From: Desulfobacteraceae bacterium
GTDB lineage: Bacteria > Desulfobacterota > Desulfobacteria > Desulfobacterales > Desulfosalsimonadaceae
Assembly: GCA_003599885.1 (NCBI GenBank)
Contig: QZKW01000048.1
Span: forward strand, 1 to 49,404
Length of the DNA: 49,404 nt
Direction of reading: 5' to 3'
A model generated the notes under the pieces. That model saw only the letters and a list, made by a program, of their open reading frames with translations. It made no database searches and was not told the DNA's origin. The translations under genes were made by a program, and so were the position numbers. Shown in pieces: positions 16,579 to 24,871 of this stretch. Position 1 is the first letter of the stretch. Every line of letters starts with the position of its first letter.

Positions 16579-17371
16579 CAAGCAAACCCTCCATAACCGT
16601 ATTCCAGCCATGACTCCCCGGTGTTTTCGCCCGCAGAAGTCCCGGCCGGTTCATGTCCAGATATCCCCGGACCGGATGAGGGATCAGTATCGGAATATCC
16701 ACCTGCTCTAAAAACGGCCGGTCGTTTTCACTGTCCCCAAGACCCACGGTGACGAATTTCTCCCCTGTATGCTGCTGAAAAATATCCCGGACCCTGCACA
16801 CGGCTCTGCCTTTGTCCTGATCTTTGCCGATGAGGTGGTAAAACCGGCCGCCCCTGGTGATCGCCATCCCCTCTTTCTCCGCCAGCGCGGAAAGGACCTG
16901 CGGTTCATGTCCGGTGCCCATGATAAATGGCTCCGTGAATTCCCGGTCTTTGGCGATGTTCGCCTGTTCTTCGGACAGCCCGGTCAGGCGAGAAATTTCC
17001 CTTGCCGTCATATCACCGAAGCCCTTTGCCTCAAATGCAAAGCGGATTTTATCAAAAAACTGCCGGATCAACGCGTACGGCAGGCCCAGTTGCAGGAGAT
17101 CATATCCATCTGTTTTCAGTGCATTTTTTATATCAAAATCCCGGTATCCGGCCGGGAAAAAAATCCCGCCCCCGTTTTCCACGATAAACGGGTCATCAAT
17201 GCCCATGGCCTTCCGCAGGGGTTCCACCTCCCGGCGGGTTTTGCTGGTAACGATAATGAGGGGCGTTCGGCTTTGTTTAATCCGGTCGAGAGCAGGTTTG
17301 GCTTCAAAAAAGGCGTAGTCGTGATGATTGAGGAGCGTTCCGTCGAGATCTGTGAAAATAATCATTTTCAT
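16553..17371 (-). CDS. Mannosyl-3-phosphoglycerate phosphatase-like HAD-IIB phosphatase
   Basis: HAD-superfamily phosphatase of the MpgP/YedP type, 272 aa. Motif I is FTDLDGTLL, with catalytic Asp 8 and 10. Motif II is IVTSKTRREVEPLR, followed by FIVENGGGIFF. Motif IV is VGLGDSENDRPFL near the C-terminus. Members remove phosphate from mannosyl- or glucosyl-3-phosphoglycerate. It is first in the operon with glycerate kinase and two glycosyltransferases, which fits the dephosphorylation step of glucosylglycerate-type solute synthesis. A promoter-like sequence lies so close that the message may lack a leader. Confidence 0.85.
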   Translation of the reverse strand: MKMIIFTDLDGTLLNHHDYAFFEAKPALDRIKQSRTPLIIVTSKTRREVEPLRKAMGIDDPFIVENGGGIFFPAGYRDFDIKNALKTDGYDLLQLGLPYALIRQFFDKIRFAFEAKGFGDMTAREISRLTGLSEEQANIAKDREFTEPFIMGTGHEPQVLSALAEKEGMAITRGGRFYHLIGKDQDKGRAVCRVRDIFQQHTGEKFVTVGLGDSENDRPFLEQVDIPILIPHPVRGYLDMNRPGLLRAKTPGSHGWNTVMEGLLDEYAISGA

Positions 17372-17377
17372 GCGGGC

Positions 17378-17406
17378 ACCGTATCACAGATCGGGCAGGG
17401 GGTCAA
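17378..17406 (-). promoter_or_regulatory. Sigma70-like promoter directly before the HAD phosphatase start
   Basis: Read on the minus strand, TTGACC (17406-17401) and TACGGT (17383-17378) are separated by exactly 17 nt. Only 6 nt (GCCCGC) separate the -10 from ATG 17371. Transcription starting 7 nt after the -10 would begin at the A of the start codon, giving a leaderless message. Part of the match could be chance in this G+C-rich sequence. Confidence 0.45.
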
Positions 17407-17535
17407 GACGGGGCAAATTCAGTGTGGACAGATTCAGAATGTATCATACTGATTTTAAATTAAATATATAAAAGTTCCGCTGTTGTCGTGCGGCTGAATG
17501 CTGTTGCAGACAAGGGGTTTTCCGGCATGGTCTGC

Positions 17536-18336
17536 CTACAAGAGCCCTTGTTTCTCAAAAACAGTCTCGACAATGGCACGAGCGTCTTTGCCCATGATTT
17601 TTTCACCCTGCACGGCGCAGGCGAAGGCATACGTCCTTCCGTTACTTTCCACATAACCGGCAAACCATCCGAGAATATATGTTCCCCGGTCGTCAGCGCC
17701 TGACCCGGTCTTCCCGTAAAGCACCCCGCGGTCTGTCTTTTGGGTGGTCATGATCTCTTTGATCACTGCGAGGGATTTTTCGTGAAAAGGAAGCTTGCCC
17801 GAGACAAGTTTGCACATCAGTTGCGCCTGCTCCATGGGTGAAATTAGAACCGTCTTTCTGCCCTTGGCGGGAAGCCAGAACACATCGATTCCTGCGGATA
17901 TATCGCGGTCCCCATACCCGATCTTGTCGATCCAATGTTGCATGCGCTCCGGGCCTATCTGCCGGGCCAGATTCTGGAAGGCGGGCACACAGGATGCCTG
18001 AAAGGCTTCCTTGAGCATGAGGTCTTTGTTCCACGCAGTAATGGCCCGTGTCCGTCCGTCCCATTGGTAAAAGGGTTCGGCGGCGGAGGCGATGACTCCC
18101 AACTCAAGACCGATAAGGGTATTCCATATTTTGAAGGTTGAGCAGGGGGCCAGCGGTTCTGCGGCGGCATCGGGATGGAAATTGCTGATAGCTCCTGATG
18201 AACAGTCAATGACAACCAGTGCGCCTTTGCGGCCAGCGAAGGCGCTGTTGACCGCGCTTTCGGAAACGGGAAAAGTTTGGCTGTGTGCCAGGGGAGTGGC
18301 AGTGATGATCAGGCAGAATGCCAGAATATATCTCAT
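17536..18336 (-). CDS. Class D (OXA-type) beta-lactamase
   Basis: Periplasmic serine beta-lactamase, 266 aa, with a signal peptide ending near AHSQ. Active-site motifs in order are S66-T-F-K69 (the acylated serine and the lysine that becomes carboxylated), S115-C-V117, YGD at 141-143 where most class D enzymes have YGN, FWL at 153-155, and K209-T-G211. Length is typical. It is monocistronic by spacing: 164 nt to the next gene and 122 nt from the upstream gene. It may give low-level penicillin hydrolysis. Spectrum cannot be read from sequence. Confidence 0.93.
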   Translation of the reverse strand: MRYILAFCLIITATPLAHSQTFPVSESAVNSAFAGRKGALVVIDCSSGAISNFHPDAAAEPLAPCSTFKIWNTLIGLELGVIASAAEPFYQWDGRTRAITAWNKDLMLKEAFQASCVPAFQNLARQIGPERMQHWIDKIGYGDRDISAGIDVFWLPAKGRKTVLISPMEQAQLMCKLVSGKLPFHEKSLAVIKEIMTTQKTDRGVLYGKTGSGADDRGTYILGWFAGYVESNGRTYAFACAVQGEKIMGKDARAIVETVFEKQGLL

Positions 18337-18458
18337 GTTGCGGTGCCTTTCTTTCTTGCCGAACGATCAAGAGCTCTTGCGCCACCACCAAACAGCCCAT
18401 CAATCCACAGACGCTTTCGGCGTCAAAAAAACCGCTTGGTTGTGCTATAACTTTTCCA

Positions 18459-19787
18459 TTAACTACCCATACCACCAATTTGTTTAGCCATGTGGCTTGC
18501 ATAATTATCTGTCATGCCTGATATGTAGTCGGTAACCTTCAAAAAAGATTGATACAAATCATCACCTTTTTTAGGTGCATTCAGTCCCATCATTGCCAAA
18601 ACTCTTGAGCTTTTGTAAGTAATGTTTTCCCCAGAAATCACCTGTTCCCTTACCGCTGAACAAAAAGCTTCAAGCAGAATACCTATGGCGGTATAACATC
18701 CGATTTCAAGTTCAATTTTTCTTGGTTCATCAAAGACTTTTTCTTTCGAAAGCTTCTTTGCCTGATCTAAAGGGTTCTTAATTTGAGTGTCACTTTCACT
18801 TATCAATTCTTTATGAAACGCACCAAGCATTATTGCGTCATGGTTTTTAATAAAAGTGTCAACTATACCCTCAACAGCCCTACCGATAGCTTTTGCCCTG
18901 ATAAAAGACAGCTTTCTTCTGTTTGAAACGTTCATTGAGTCAACTATTTCTTTATAGTGGCTATCTTTGTCGCATAAACCTTCCAGTAATTCTTTAATTT
19001 CGTTAAATGATAAAATTTTCATTTCATGAGCATCTTCTAAGTCTAAAATTCTATAACAAATATCATCTGCCGCTTCAGCTAAATAGGCAAGCGGGTGGCG
19101 GCGATATAAATTTTCATCGGTTTTAATCAATTTAACATCGATAGCTATCCGATTTAAAAATTCTTTCTCTGACTGGAAGCAAGAAAATTTCTTAGTCTTT
19201 TTTATCTCCATTGAAGTCCATGGGTACTTGAGCATTGAGGCAAGAGAAGCGTATGTTAGCCTCATGCCTCCTTCGTTAATGTTGTATTCCAACCGAGTAA
19301 GGAGTCTGAAGCCTTGGGCATTCCCTTCAAAATTTTTAAAATCATCTTGGTGTGCTACAGATAAACCTTCAAGTATATGAGCATTTGAAGGATGTGAAAA
19401 CCAGGATTTTATTGCTTCTTCTCCTGCGTGGCCAAAAGGAGGGTTTCCTATATCATGAGAAAGGCAGGCAGCCTGTAGGATTTGCCCAACATGCGTGGGG
19501 TGAATATCCTTGGGTAGTCTATCTTTAATTTTTTCGCCACACCGAATACCGAGGCTACGCCCTACACTTGCAACTTCTAAACTATGTGTCAATCTGGTAT
19601 GGACATGATCGTTTTGGGCAAGTGGATGGACTTGAGTTTTTTTGCCAAGTCTACGAAATGAACTCGAAAAAGTGATCCTGTCGCAATCCTTGTGAAAACT
19701 AGTACGGCCAGGTTCACTCTGATCAGGCGAGGTTTCTGCTCCGAATCTTTTTGGTGAAAGCAAATCTTCCCATTTCATTTTATTCAT
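18459..19787 (-). CDS. dgt: Deoxyguanosinetriphosphate triphosphohydrolase (dGTPase)
   Basis: Hydrolyses dGTP (or dNTPs) to deoxynucleoside and triphosphate; 442 aa. HD-domain metal ligands are visible: H68 in RLTHSLEVA, H111-D112 in SHDIGNPPFGHAGE, and a later Asp in LAEAADDICYRILDLEDAH. Start ATG 19787 has AGAGGTG upstream. The gene is clearly A+T-richer than its neighbours and uses many A/T-ending codons, suggesting recent acquisition. Related dGTPases act in dNTP balance and sometimes in phage defence. No defence partner lies next to it here. Confidence 0.92.
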   Translation of the reverse strand: MNKMKWEDLLSPKRFGAETSPDQSEPGRTSFHKDCDRITFSSSFRRLGKKTQVHPLAQNDHVHTRLTHSLEVASVGRSLGIRCGEKIKDRLPKDIHPTHVGQILQAACLSHDIGNPPFGHAGEEAIKSWFSHPSNAHILEGLSVAHQDDFKNFEGNAQGFRLLTRLEYNINEGGMRLTYASLASMLKYPWTSMEIKKTKKFSCFQSEKEFLNRIAIDVKLIKTDENLYRRHPLAYLAEAADDICYRILDLEDAHEMKILSFNEIKELLEGLCDKDSHYKEIVDSMNVSNRRKLSFIRAKAIGRAVEGIVDTFIKNHDAIMLGAFHKELISESDTQIKNPLDQAKKLSKEKVFDEPRKIELEIGCYTAIGILLEAFCSAVREQVISGENITYKSSRVLAMMGLNAPKKGDDLYQSFLKVTDYISGMTDNYASHMAKQIGGMGS

Positions 19788-19847
19788 TTATTCACCTCTA
19801 TTTAGACGCAACTAAGTTTAGATGGTTTCCAGGTCATACGCACTTCA

Positions 19848-19877
19848 ATTTTATCCCAAGGGTTCCATAAGGTCCAA
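19848..19877 (-). promoter_or_regulatory. Sigma70-like promoter for dgt
   Basis: On the minus strand TTGGAC (19877-19872) and TAAAAT (19853-19848) are 18 nt apart, about 60 nt before the dgt start. The rest of 19788-20080 has no gene. A 24-codon ATG frame ending in MEPLG* crosses the promoter but has no recognisable homology, and I leave it out. Confidence 0.45.
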
Positions 19878-20056
19878 CCACCAGTCCCAATCGGCTACAA
19901 GCAATAAGTAGAAGTCATGTAGCATTTTAAATATTAAAAAACCATTTTTATTTCAAATGGTTCAAAATCAGTCAATTTTTTATGCATTGCAATTTTCGAT
20001 CAAGCCTGTCGCTGCGGTGATGGAGCCTAAAAAAAGCAGGACGAAGTTCAAACGCT

Positions 20057-20072
20057 GACGATGATCATCGTC
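20057..20072. repeat. 16-bp perfect palindrome
   Basis: GACGATGATCATCGTC reads the same on both strands. An outer CGCT/AGCG pair (20053-20056 and 20075-20078) extends it with a 2-nt bulge. It lies just outside the hairpin-bounded element and upstream of dgt. It could be a protein-binding site or part of the repeat. Confidence 0.5.
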
Positions 20073-20080
20073 CAAGCGCC

Positions 20081-20720
20081 GTTACCTCTACTTTTCTTTT
20101 ACGGGAAAAGAAAAGTAGCAAAAGAAACCCGGCCCGGCGATGCGGAAAGCTCCCTGCCCCTTCAGGCTTCCGTGGCGTGGGCAAAAACTCGCTGACAAAT
20201 GGGAATGCCGGGAGGACGTTTTGTCAATCCCGTTTATACCAGCCCGAAGCTTCATCGACATTTATCCGCTCAAACAGTTTGCCCCCGTGATCCACGGAAT
20301 CCATCAGGGCAGGGCCGCATCGCAATGGGCATTCCCCATCTTCAGATATAATTGTCCCAAGGGACTGCGTCTCTCAGCCAAAAGTGCGGCTTGATCGCGA
20401 CTTTGGGTTATGAACTGGAATCCCGGTAGGGTTCCATTGGTTTTGATTCTGCTGTTTAGTCTGACGCCGGTGTTTTTTTGCCCATCGCGCTGCGTCCCTG
20501 ACGTGCGGTTTTTCGTGGAAAAAGGGGGAAACTGTCTGAGCGATTGAAAGACAATGCATTTGAAAAATTAACATCTTGGATTCATTCATCAATCATGGAG
20601 ATCCGATCAGCAAGCGAGTTTTTCACCCGCCACGAAAGACCGCCTGTCAGGGAATTAAGCGGCGCGGGGCTGGGTTCTTTTGTTACTTTTCTTTCCCATA
20701 AAGAAAAGTAACAGCAACAG
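20081..20720. repeat. Non-coding element bounded by inverted hairpin repeats
   Basis: The left end contains CTACTTTTCTTTT (20088-20100), loop ACGGG, and its exact complement (20106-20118). The right end contains GTTACTTTTCTTT (20682-20694), loop CCCAT, and its complement (20700-20712). Beyond each hairpin the inward sequences are also related in inverted orientation: GCAAAAGAAACCCGGCCCGGC on the left against ACAAAAGAACCCAGCCCCGCG read on the other strand from the right. About 540 bp lie between them, with only short open frames lacking family signs. It resembles dispersed, transposase-less repeats. Without copies elsewhere, mobility is inference. Confidence 0.6.
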
Positions 20721-20759
20721 GGGGTTGCCGATAATGTTTTTCTCCGGCAGATTGGCCAC

Positions 20760-21101
20760 CTATCCCCGCTCCCCTTCCTTCGGCAGATAATCCTCCCTCA
20801 CAGGTGAAAACACTTCAATGGCCACCGAGTCCTCAATGATTTCCGCGCCATGTTCCACGCCCCCCGGAATATTCCAACTGTCGCCGGGCGTCACATCAAA
20901 TGAATCCGGACCGATGAAAAGCCGGATCCGGCCTTTAACGAGGCAGCCAGTCTGCTCATGGGGATGGGCGTGCAGCGGCAACCGGCTGCCTTTTTTCAAA
21001 ACAAACTCGGTCATCAGTGTCTTTTCGCCAAAAACGAGGGTCTTCATTTCAATTCCGGGAATGGCCGGTATATATCCGTTTTCACTGTGCTTCCGAAACA
21101 T
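20760..21101 (-). CDS. Cupin-domain protein
   Basis: Single-domain cupin of 113 aa with the metal-binding pattern LHAHPHEQTGCLVKG (HxH...E) and a second cupin motif PGDSWNIPGGVEHGAEI, where a histidine completes the metal site. The beta-barrel spans nearly the whole protein. Small cupins of this kind include isomerases, dioxygenases and sensors, so no reaction can be assigned. It is separated by 47 nt from the DUF2784 gene upstream and may share its transcript. Confidence 0.85.
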   Translation of the reverse strand: MFRKHSENGYIPAIPGIEMKTLVFGEKTLMTEFVLKKGSRLPLHAHPHEQTGCLVKGRIRLFIGPDSFDVTPGDSWNIPGGVEHGAEIIEDSVAIEVFSPVREDYLPKEGERG

Positions 21102-21148
21102 TATGGATTCCCTTTCTGTTTGTATAAATTTATCGGGGCCTTAGTGCC

Positions 21149-21574
21149 TCAGTATCCGGCAGCATCCGGTTTGCGGCGGCGACGGACCGGCGGGAAATAC
21201 CACCACGTCCCCAGAACGAACAGCCCGAAAATTGAGTAGGCAAGCGTGAAAACCCACTGAGGCGCATCAAAATAGATCAGGCGCTGGAGCCAGTGTTCGA
21301 CGAAACTTTCGCTGTACGGAACCTCGAAGGCTTTGGACCTCAGCCACATTTCAAGCTCCGTGAGGGGGCATATCCTTCCCATCCATGCATCCGCCACAAT
21401 AACCCCGTTTACGGCCAGATGCGCAAGCCGGAACCAGAGACCGTTGACCCATTGCCAGCGCCAGACATTGCCCGCGATCACAAGCACAAGACCGCCCACG
21501 ACAAATGCTGCGATGCCGGTATGCACTATAAGCACGAGATCCGCAAGCATCTGGTATGTCGTGGTCTCGCGCAT
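21149..21574 (-). CDS. DUF2784 family membrane protein
   Basis: Inner-membrane protein of 141 aa. Hydrophobic segments include LADLVLIVHTGIAAFVVGGL, LAHLAVNGVIVADAWMG and FTLAYSIFGLFVLGTWW. The family hallmark is the ICPLTELE segment after the second helix. An AGGGGG ribosome site precedes ATG 21574. Function of the family is unknown. Nothing in the context helps beyond a same-strand cupin downstream. Confidence 0.85.
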   Translation of the reverse strand: MRETTTYQMLADLVLIVHTGIAAFVVGGLVLVIAGNVWRWQWVNGLWFRLAHLAVNGVIVADAWMGRICPLTELEMWLRSKAFEVPYSESFVEHWLQRLIYFDAPQWVFTLAYSIFGLFVLGTWWYFPPVRRRRKPDAAGY

Positions 21575-21670
21575 TCAAGTCCCCCTGAAGCAGTGATATC
21601 GTATGGCGGACAACCGCCGCGCCCTGGTCCTGATAAAATTTAAGCGGGCGCAGCCCATCCGCCACAGGTT

Positions 21671-23827
21671 CTACATCACCTGAGTTTTTTCATCCGCCCC
21701 GGCATTGCCCGGGGATCCGGGGTGCGGCATTGAAACCAGATCCAGCCAGCTGGCCCTGACCATCATTTCCCGGACATGATAAAACATGCGCCCCATCAGA
21801 TCATAGGCCGATATTTTGGATTTGATTCCGGCCAGTTGCCGCCGGATGGATTCCTGTCCGGATTTGCCTGCTGCCGCCTGAAACATTTCATCCACGTCAT
21901 CCAGGATTTCGATATGGACTGCTTTTAAAGCATCCGCATTTTCGGCTATTCGTGATTCAAATTCGCAGGTGGCGGTTTTCCAGAAAGTAGCGCTCCCGGT
22001 TTTTGCAAACAGGATCATTTTGGACCGCTCACCCAAATGCCGGGGCAGTTCCCCGGCCATCGAAGCGATAATCCCGGCGGTATTCACAAATAATTTTTCA
22101 CCGGTAACCGCCTCATAAACAATTGCCACGATGGCATACCAGTCCTGCAGCTTAAGGATATAGGAAACGTCATCAAACAATTCTTTGATGATTTCGTTTA
22201 CGAACATGTGGGAGGGGGTTGCGTAGAATGTCGTCCACCCGAGTTTCGGCTGGTCCATGCCGCCTTTATACGCACCCACATATGCGGCGATTTCGACATC
22301 AATCAGTCCGATTTCAAAATCTTCGGGAGAGGCTAAAAACACCGGATATTTTGACGGATTACCGGCAACCAGCAGATTGTCCGGTTTCAGGTCACGGATG
22401 GCGACATCCTTAAAAAACAGCCATGCCAGCAGTTCAACCAGCCGGGAACTGATACTCTGTATTCTGGAAAGATTTTGTTTAAATGCCTGTTTTCGCGCGG
22501 CTTTTTGCAAAAGCCGCTTATAGGCATTTAAAATGCCCGCATGCTGGTCTTTTAAATGGGCAAGGGCTGCTTCAGCCTCATACGGTATTTTTTTGGCCTT
22601 TTCTGACGGCTTTTTGTCTTGAAAAATAGTTGCAAACCACTCTTTTTTCTGAAATTCCGGGATAGAATTGTCATTGATCCTGCCATTGAAGAGAGCAAAA
22701 ACATTCTGCAGATCAAAACAAAGATCGGCAGCGTCCTCGCCATATCTGTCGGTAAATGCTTCGGGAGTCCAGATCATCTCCTGATAATTTTTCAGCTCTT
22801 TTTTAACGAACGCGTTTGCATCATGGCATTCATTTAAAATCTGCCCCAGAAAAAAATATTTAGAAAGATCCATATAAAAAACAAAACTGCCGCTGCTCTT
22901 AAGAAAATCCTGAAATTTTGGATAAAGGTTCAGCGCTTCAACACATGTGTCTTCATCATCCCCCGTTAATTTACCCATAATTTTCGCAAAAGACGGGATT
23001 CTTTTAAGCACAATGGACAAGCGGGGAACCAGGCACTCCCGGGGAGCAAGGATATCGGCAATGCGCCTGTCGGCCTTTATACTTTCGATGTATTGGTTAA
23101 AATCGGTTACCGGTTCCGGCGGAATCTTCACCACCAGATGATCATCAAAAATAACATAAAAACATTTGCTCCGGGCGCTGCTGTCTTCGCCGATACGGCC
23201 CAGAGAAATTCTTCTGGATTGCCATTGATCGTCAATATTCACCCGCAGATCAAAAACAGTGGTATTTAAAAAACCGCGGATATCTGTCTGGCGATAATGG
23301 TATCTGTCCGTTCTTTTCCCTCTCAACTGCATCAGGTAAATATTCAGAAAAAAGATAACGATCTTTTCCGAATCATCTATCTGGGGGGATATGGAAATGG
23401 TAATTAATTCATCTTCATCCGATTCCTCTTCCGCGTGGGTTCTTTTCGATAAAATAAAACGGATAAGGACCACGCTGCTGAAAAGGCAAAGGATGGCCAG
23501 GCAGATCAGCCAGGTCATCTGACTCATCAGGATTCCGAACACACCCTGCCGTGATTCCATTGCATGGGAGATAATGGTTTTCCAGTCATCAATACTGGAA
23601 AAACCGCCGTTCACGATTTCATCCACCGCCTCGGTTTTGACCGTAAAAAGCGTGCCTGCCCCCTTTTCATAAAACACTTCATCCAAAATCACCCAGGTCT
23701 TTTCCGCCTCTATAATTTCGCCGTTTGACAGATAAATAAGGTGCTTATCCCAGTTGGAAATGATGATTGCAGCGGTTATCCCCAGAACGGAAAGGATAGT
23801 GATGATGGCAAAAAATTTGAGTTTCAC
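21671..23827 (-). CDS. Membrane-anchored protein-kinase-like protein with atypical motifs
   Basis: 718 aa from GTG 23827, with AAAGGA just upstream. Two membrane helices (about 5-23 and 103-127) flank a loop of about 80 residues, and an acidic linker follows. The kinase-like domain has a possible ATP lysine in LVVKIPP (K234). A long insert of about 200 helical residues comes next, then IRDLKPDN (D479 catalytic, N484), GLIDVE (D510, replacing DFG), ATPSHMF as an activation-segment echo and DWYAIVAIVYEAVTGE as helix F. The HRD histidine and the DFG glycine are absent, but catalytic Asp, Asn and metal Asp remain. It follows the pseudouridine synthase gene by 24 nt. Targets are unknown. Confidence 0.65.
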   Translation of the reverse strand: MKLKFFAIITILSVLGITAAIIISNWDKHLIYLSNGEIIEAEKTWVILDEVFYEKGAGTLFTVKTEAVDEIVNGGFSSIDDWKTIISHAMESRQGVFGILMSQMTWLICLAILCLFSSVVLIRFILSKRTHAEEESDEDELITISISPQIDDSEKIVIFFLNIYLMQLRGKRTDRYHYRQTDIRGFLNTTVFDLRVNIDDQWQSRRISLGRIGEDSSARSKCFYVIFDDHLVVKIPPEPVTDFNQYIESIKADRRIADILAPRECLVPRLSIVLKRIPSFAKIMGKLTGDDEDTCVEALNLYPKFQDFLKSSGSFVFYMDLSKYFFLGQILNECHDANAFVKKELKNYQEMIWTPEAFTDRYGEDAADLCFDLQNVFALFNGRINDNSIPEFQKKEWFATIFQDKKPSEKAKKIPYEAEAALAHLKDQHAGILNAYKRLLQKAARKQAFKQNLSRIQSISSRLVELLAWLFFKDVAIRDLKPDNLLVAGNPSKYPVFLASPEDFEIGLIDVEIAAYVGAYKGGMDQPKLGWTTFYATPSHMFVNEIIKELFDDVSYILKLQDWYAIVAIVYEAVTGEKLFVNTAGIIASMAGELPRHLGERSKMILFAKTGSATFWKTATCEFESRIAENADALKAVHIEILDDVDEMFQAAAGKSGQESIRRQLAGIKSKISAYDLMGRMFYHVREMMVRASWLDLVSMPHPGSPGNAGADEKTQVM

Positions 23828-23851
23828 ATGGTTCCTTTAGATTAAACGATA

Positions 23852-24562
23852 TCAGGGGGTTTTCACCGGCCCGGCCGACCGCAGCGCCTGAATTTCCTTC
23901 GGCGTCAGGTAGCGCCACCCGCCAGGTTTCAGATCGCCGATATGCAGCGTTGACATGCGGACCCGGTGAAGCGCCATCACCCGGTTGCCGACGACCTCCA
24001 CCATGCGGCGGATCTGCCGTTTCCGGCCTTCTTTTAACGTGATCCGGAAGCGCCGCTCATCCAGGCGCGCCACAGCAGCGGGCCGGGTCTTTTGATCGTC
24101 AAACACGACCCCCTGCCTGAGGGCTGCCAACGCCCCGTCGCCAAGGGGGTTGGCCACCGTCACCTCGTATTCCTTTTCATGGTCAAATGACGGATGAATC
24201 AACCGGTTGTGCAGTTCCCCGTCATTGGTCAGGAGCAGCAAACCAGTGGAATCCTTGTCGAGACGGCCCACGGGATTGAGCCGTTCACCCACGTCCACCA
24301 GATCGAACACGATTTTCTCCCCGCGATGGCTCCGGCTGGTGATATAGCCTTTGGGCTTGTTGAGCATGATGTACACCGGTTCAACCCATTTCTGAATCAG
24401 CTTCCCGGCCACTTCCACCCGATCAACCTCCGGGTCGATGGTGGTTCCCGGCCGGGTGACCATTTCCCCGTTCACCTTCACCAGGCCCTGACTGATCAGT
24501 TCTTCCCCGCGTCTTCGGGAACAAAACCCGGCAGCGGACAAATATTTTTGCAGTCGCATCAT
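23852..24562 (-). CDS. RsuA/RluB/RluF-family pseudouridine synthase
   Basis: Converts uridine to pseudouridine in rRNA; 236 aa. An N-terminal S4 RNA-binding domain (RLQKYLSAAGFCSRRRGEEL, about 3-60) precedes the catalytic domain with the GRLDKDSTGLLLLTNDG motif; the Asp in RLD is the nucleophile. The EGRKRQIRRM motif follows. The C-terminal MALHRVRMSTLHIG recalls RluF/RluB, but I cannot decide which 23S or 16S position it modifies. It is the first gene before the kinase-like gene on this strand and has a promoter-like sequence 45 nt upstream. Confidence 0.92.
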   Translation of the reverse strand: MMRLQKYLSAAGFCSRRRGEELISQGLVKVNGEMVTRPGTTIDPEVDRVEVAGKLIQKWVEPVYIMLNKPKGYITSRSHRGEKIVFDLVDVGERLNPVGRLDKDSTGLLLLTNDGELHNRLIHPSFDHEKEYEVTVANPLGDGALAALRQGVVFDDQKTRPAAVARLDERRFRITLKEGRKRQIRRMVEVVGNRVMALHRVRMSTLHIGDLKPGGWRYLTPKEIQALRSAGPVKTP

Positions 24563-24606
24563 TCGGCGGTTTCTCTTTCAATCAAAAAAACATGAACGGC
24601 GATCCG

Positions 24607-24636
24607 ATTTTATCACCATTCATCTGTCAGATTCAA
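24607..24636 (-). promoter_or_regulatory. Promoter-like sequence for the pseudouridine synthase
   Basis: On the minus strand TTGAAT (24636-24631) is 18 nt from TAAAAT (24612-24607). The -10 is preceded by TGA, which fits an extended -10. The start codon is 45 nt downstream. Confidence 0.45.
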
Positions 24637-24871
24637 TGACCATTTCCAGCGCCTTTTAAGGGCGGGCCGCTGTCACCATTTTGTAACACAAAGTTCGCTT
24701 TTTCTTCACGCAACCGACATCTTTCATTCACACACCACATTTACATTAGCGTCAACAGATTTCACGAAAGCCTTAGCAAAGCTGAACGTAAAACAACAAA
24801 ACACGAAGTTTTTTTATTTATCAACATTTGCCTTACCTCGCGCCGCCATGAGGCGTGAAGCTGAATAAATC

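Noticed and set aside
19850-19925. 24-codon minus-strand frame ending MEPLG upstream of dgt
   Set aside because: Too short to support without homology, and it overlaps the likely dgt promoter.
20140-20394. 84-codon plus-strand open frame inside the hairpin-bounded element
   Set aside because: No ribosome site, no recognisable domain, and basic/Pro-rich composition typical of translated repeats.
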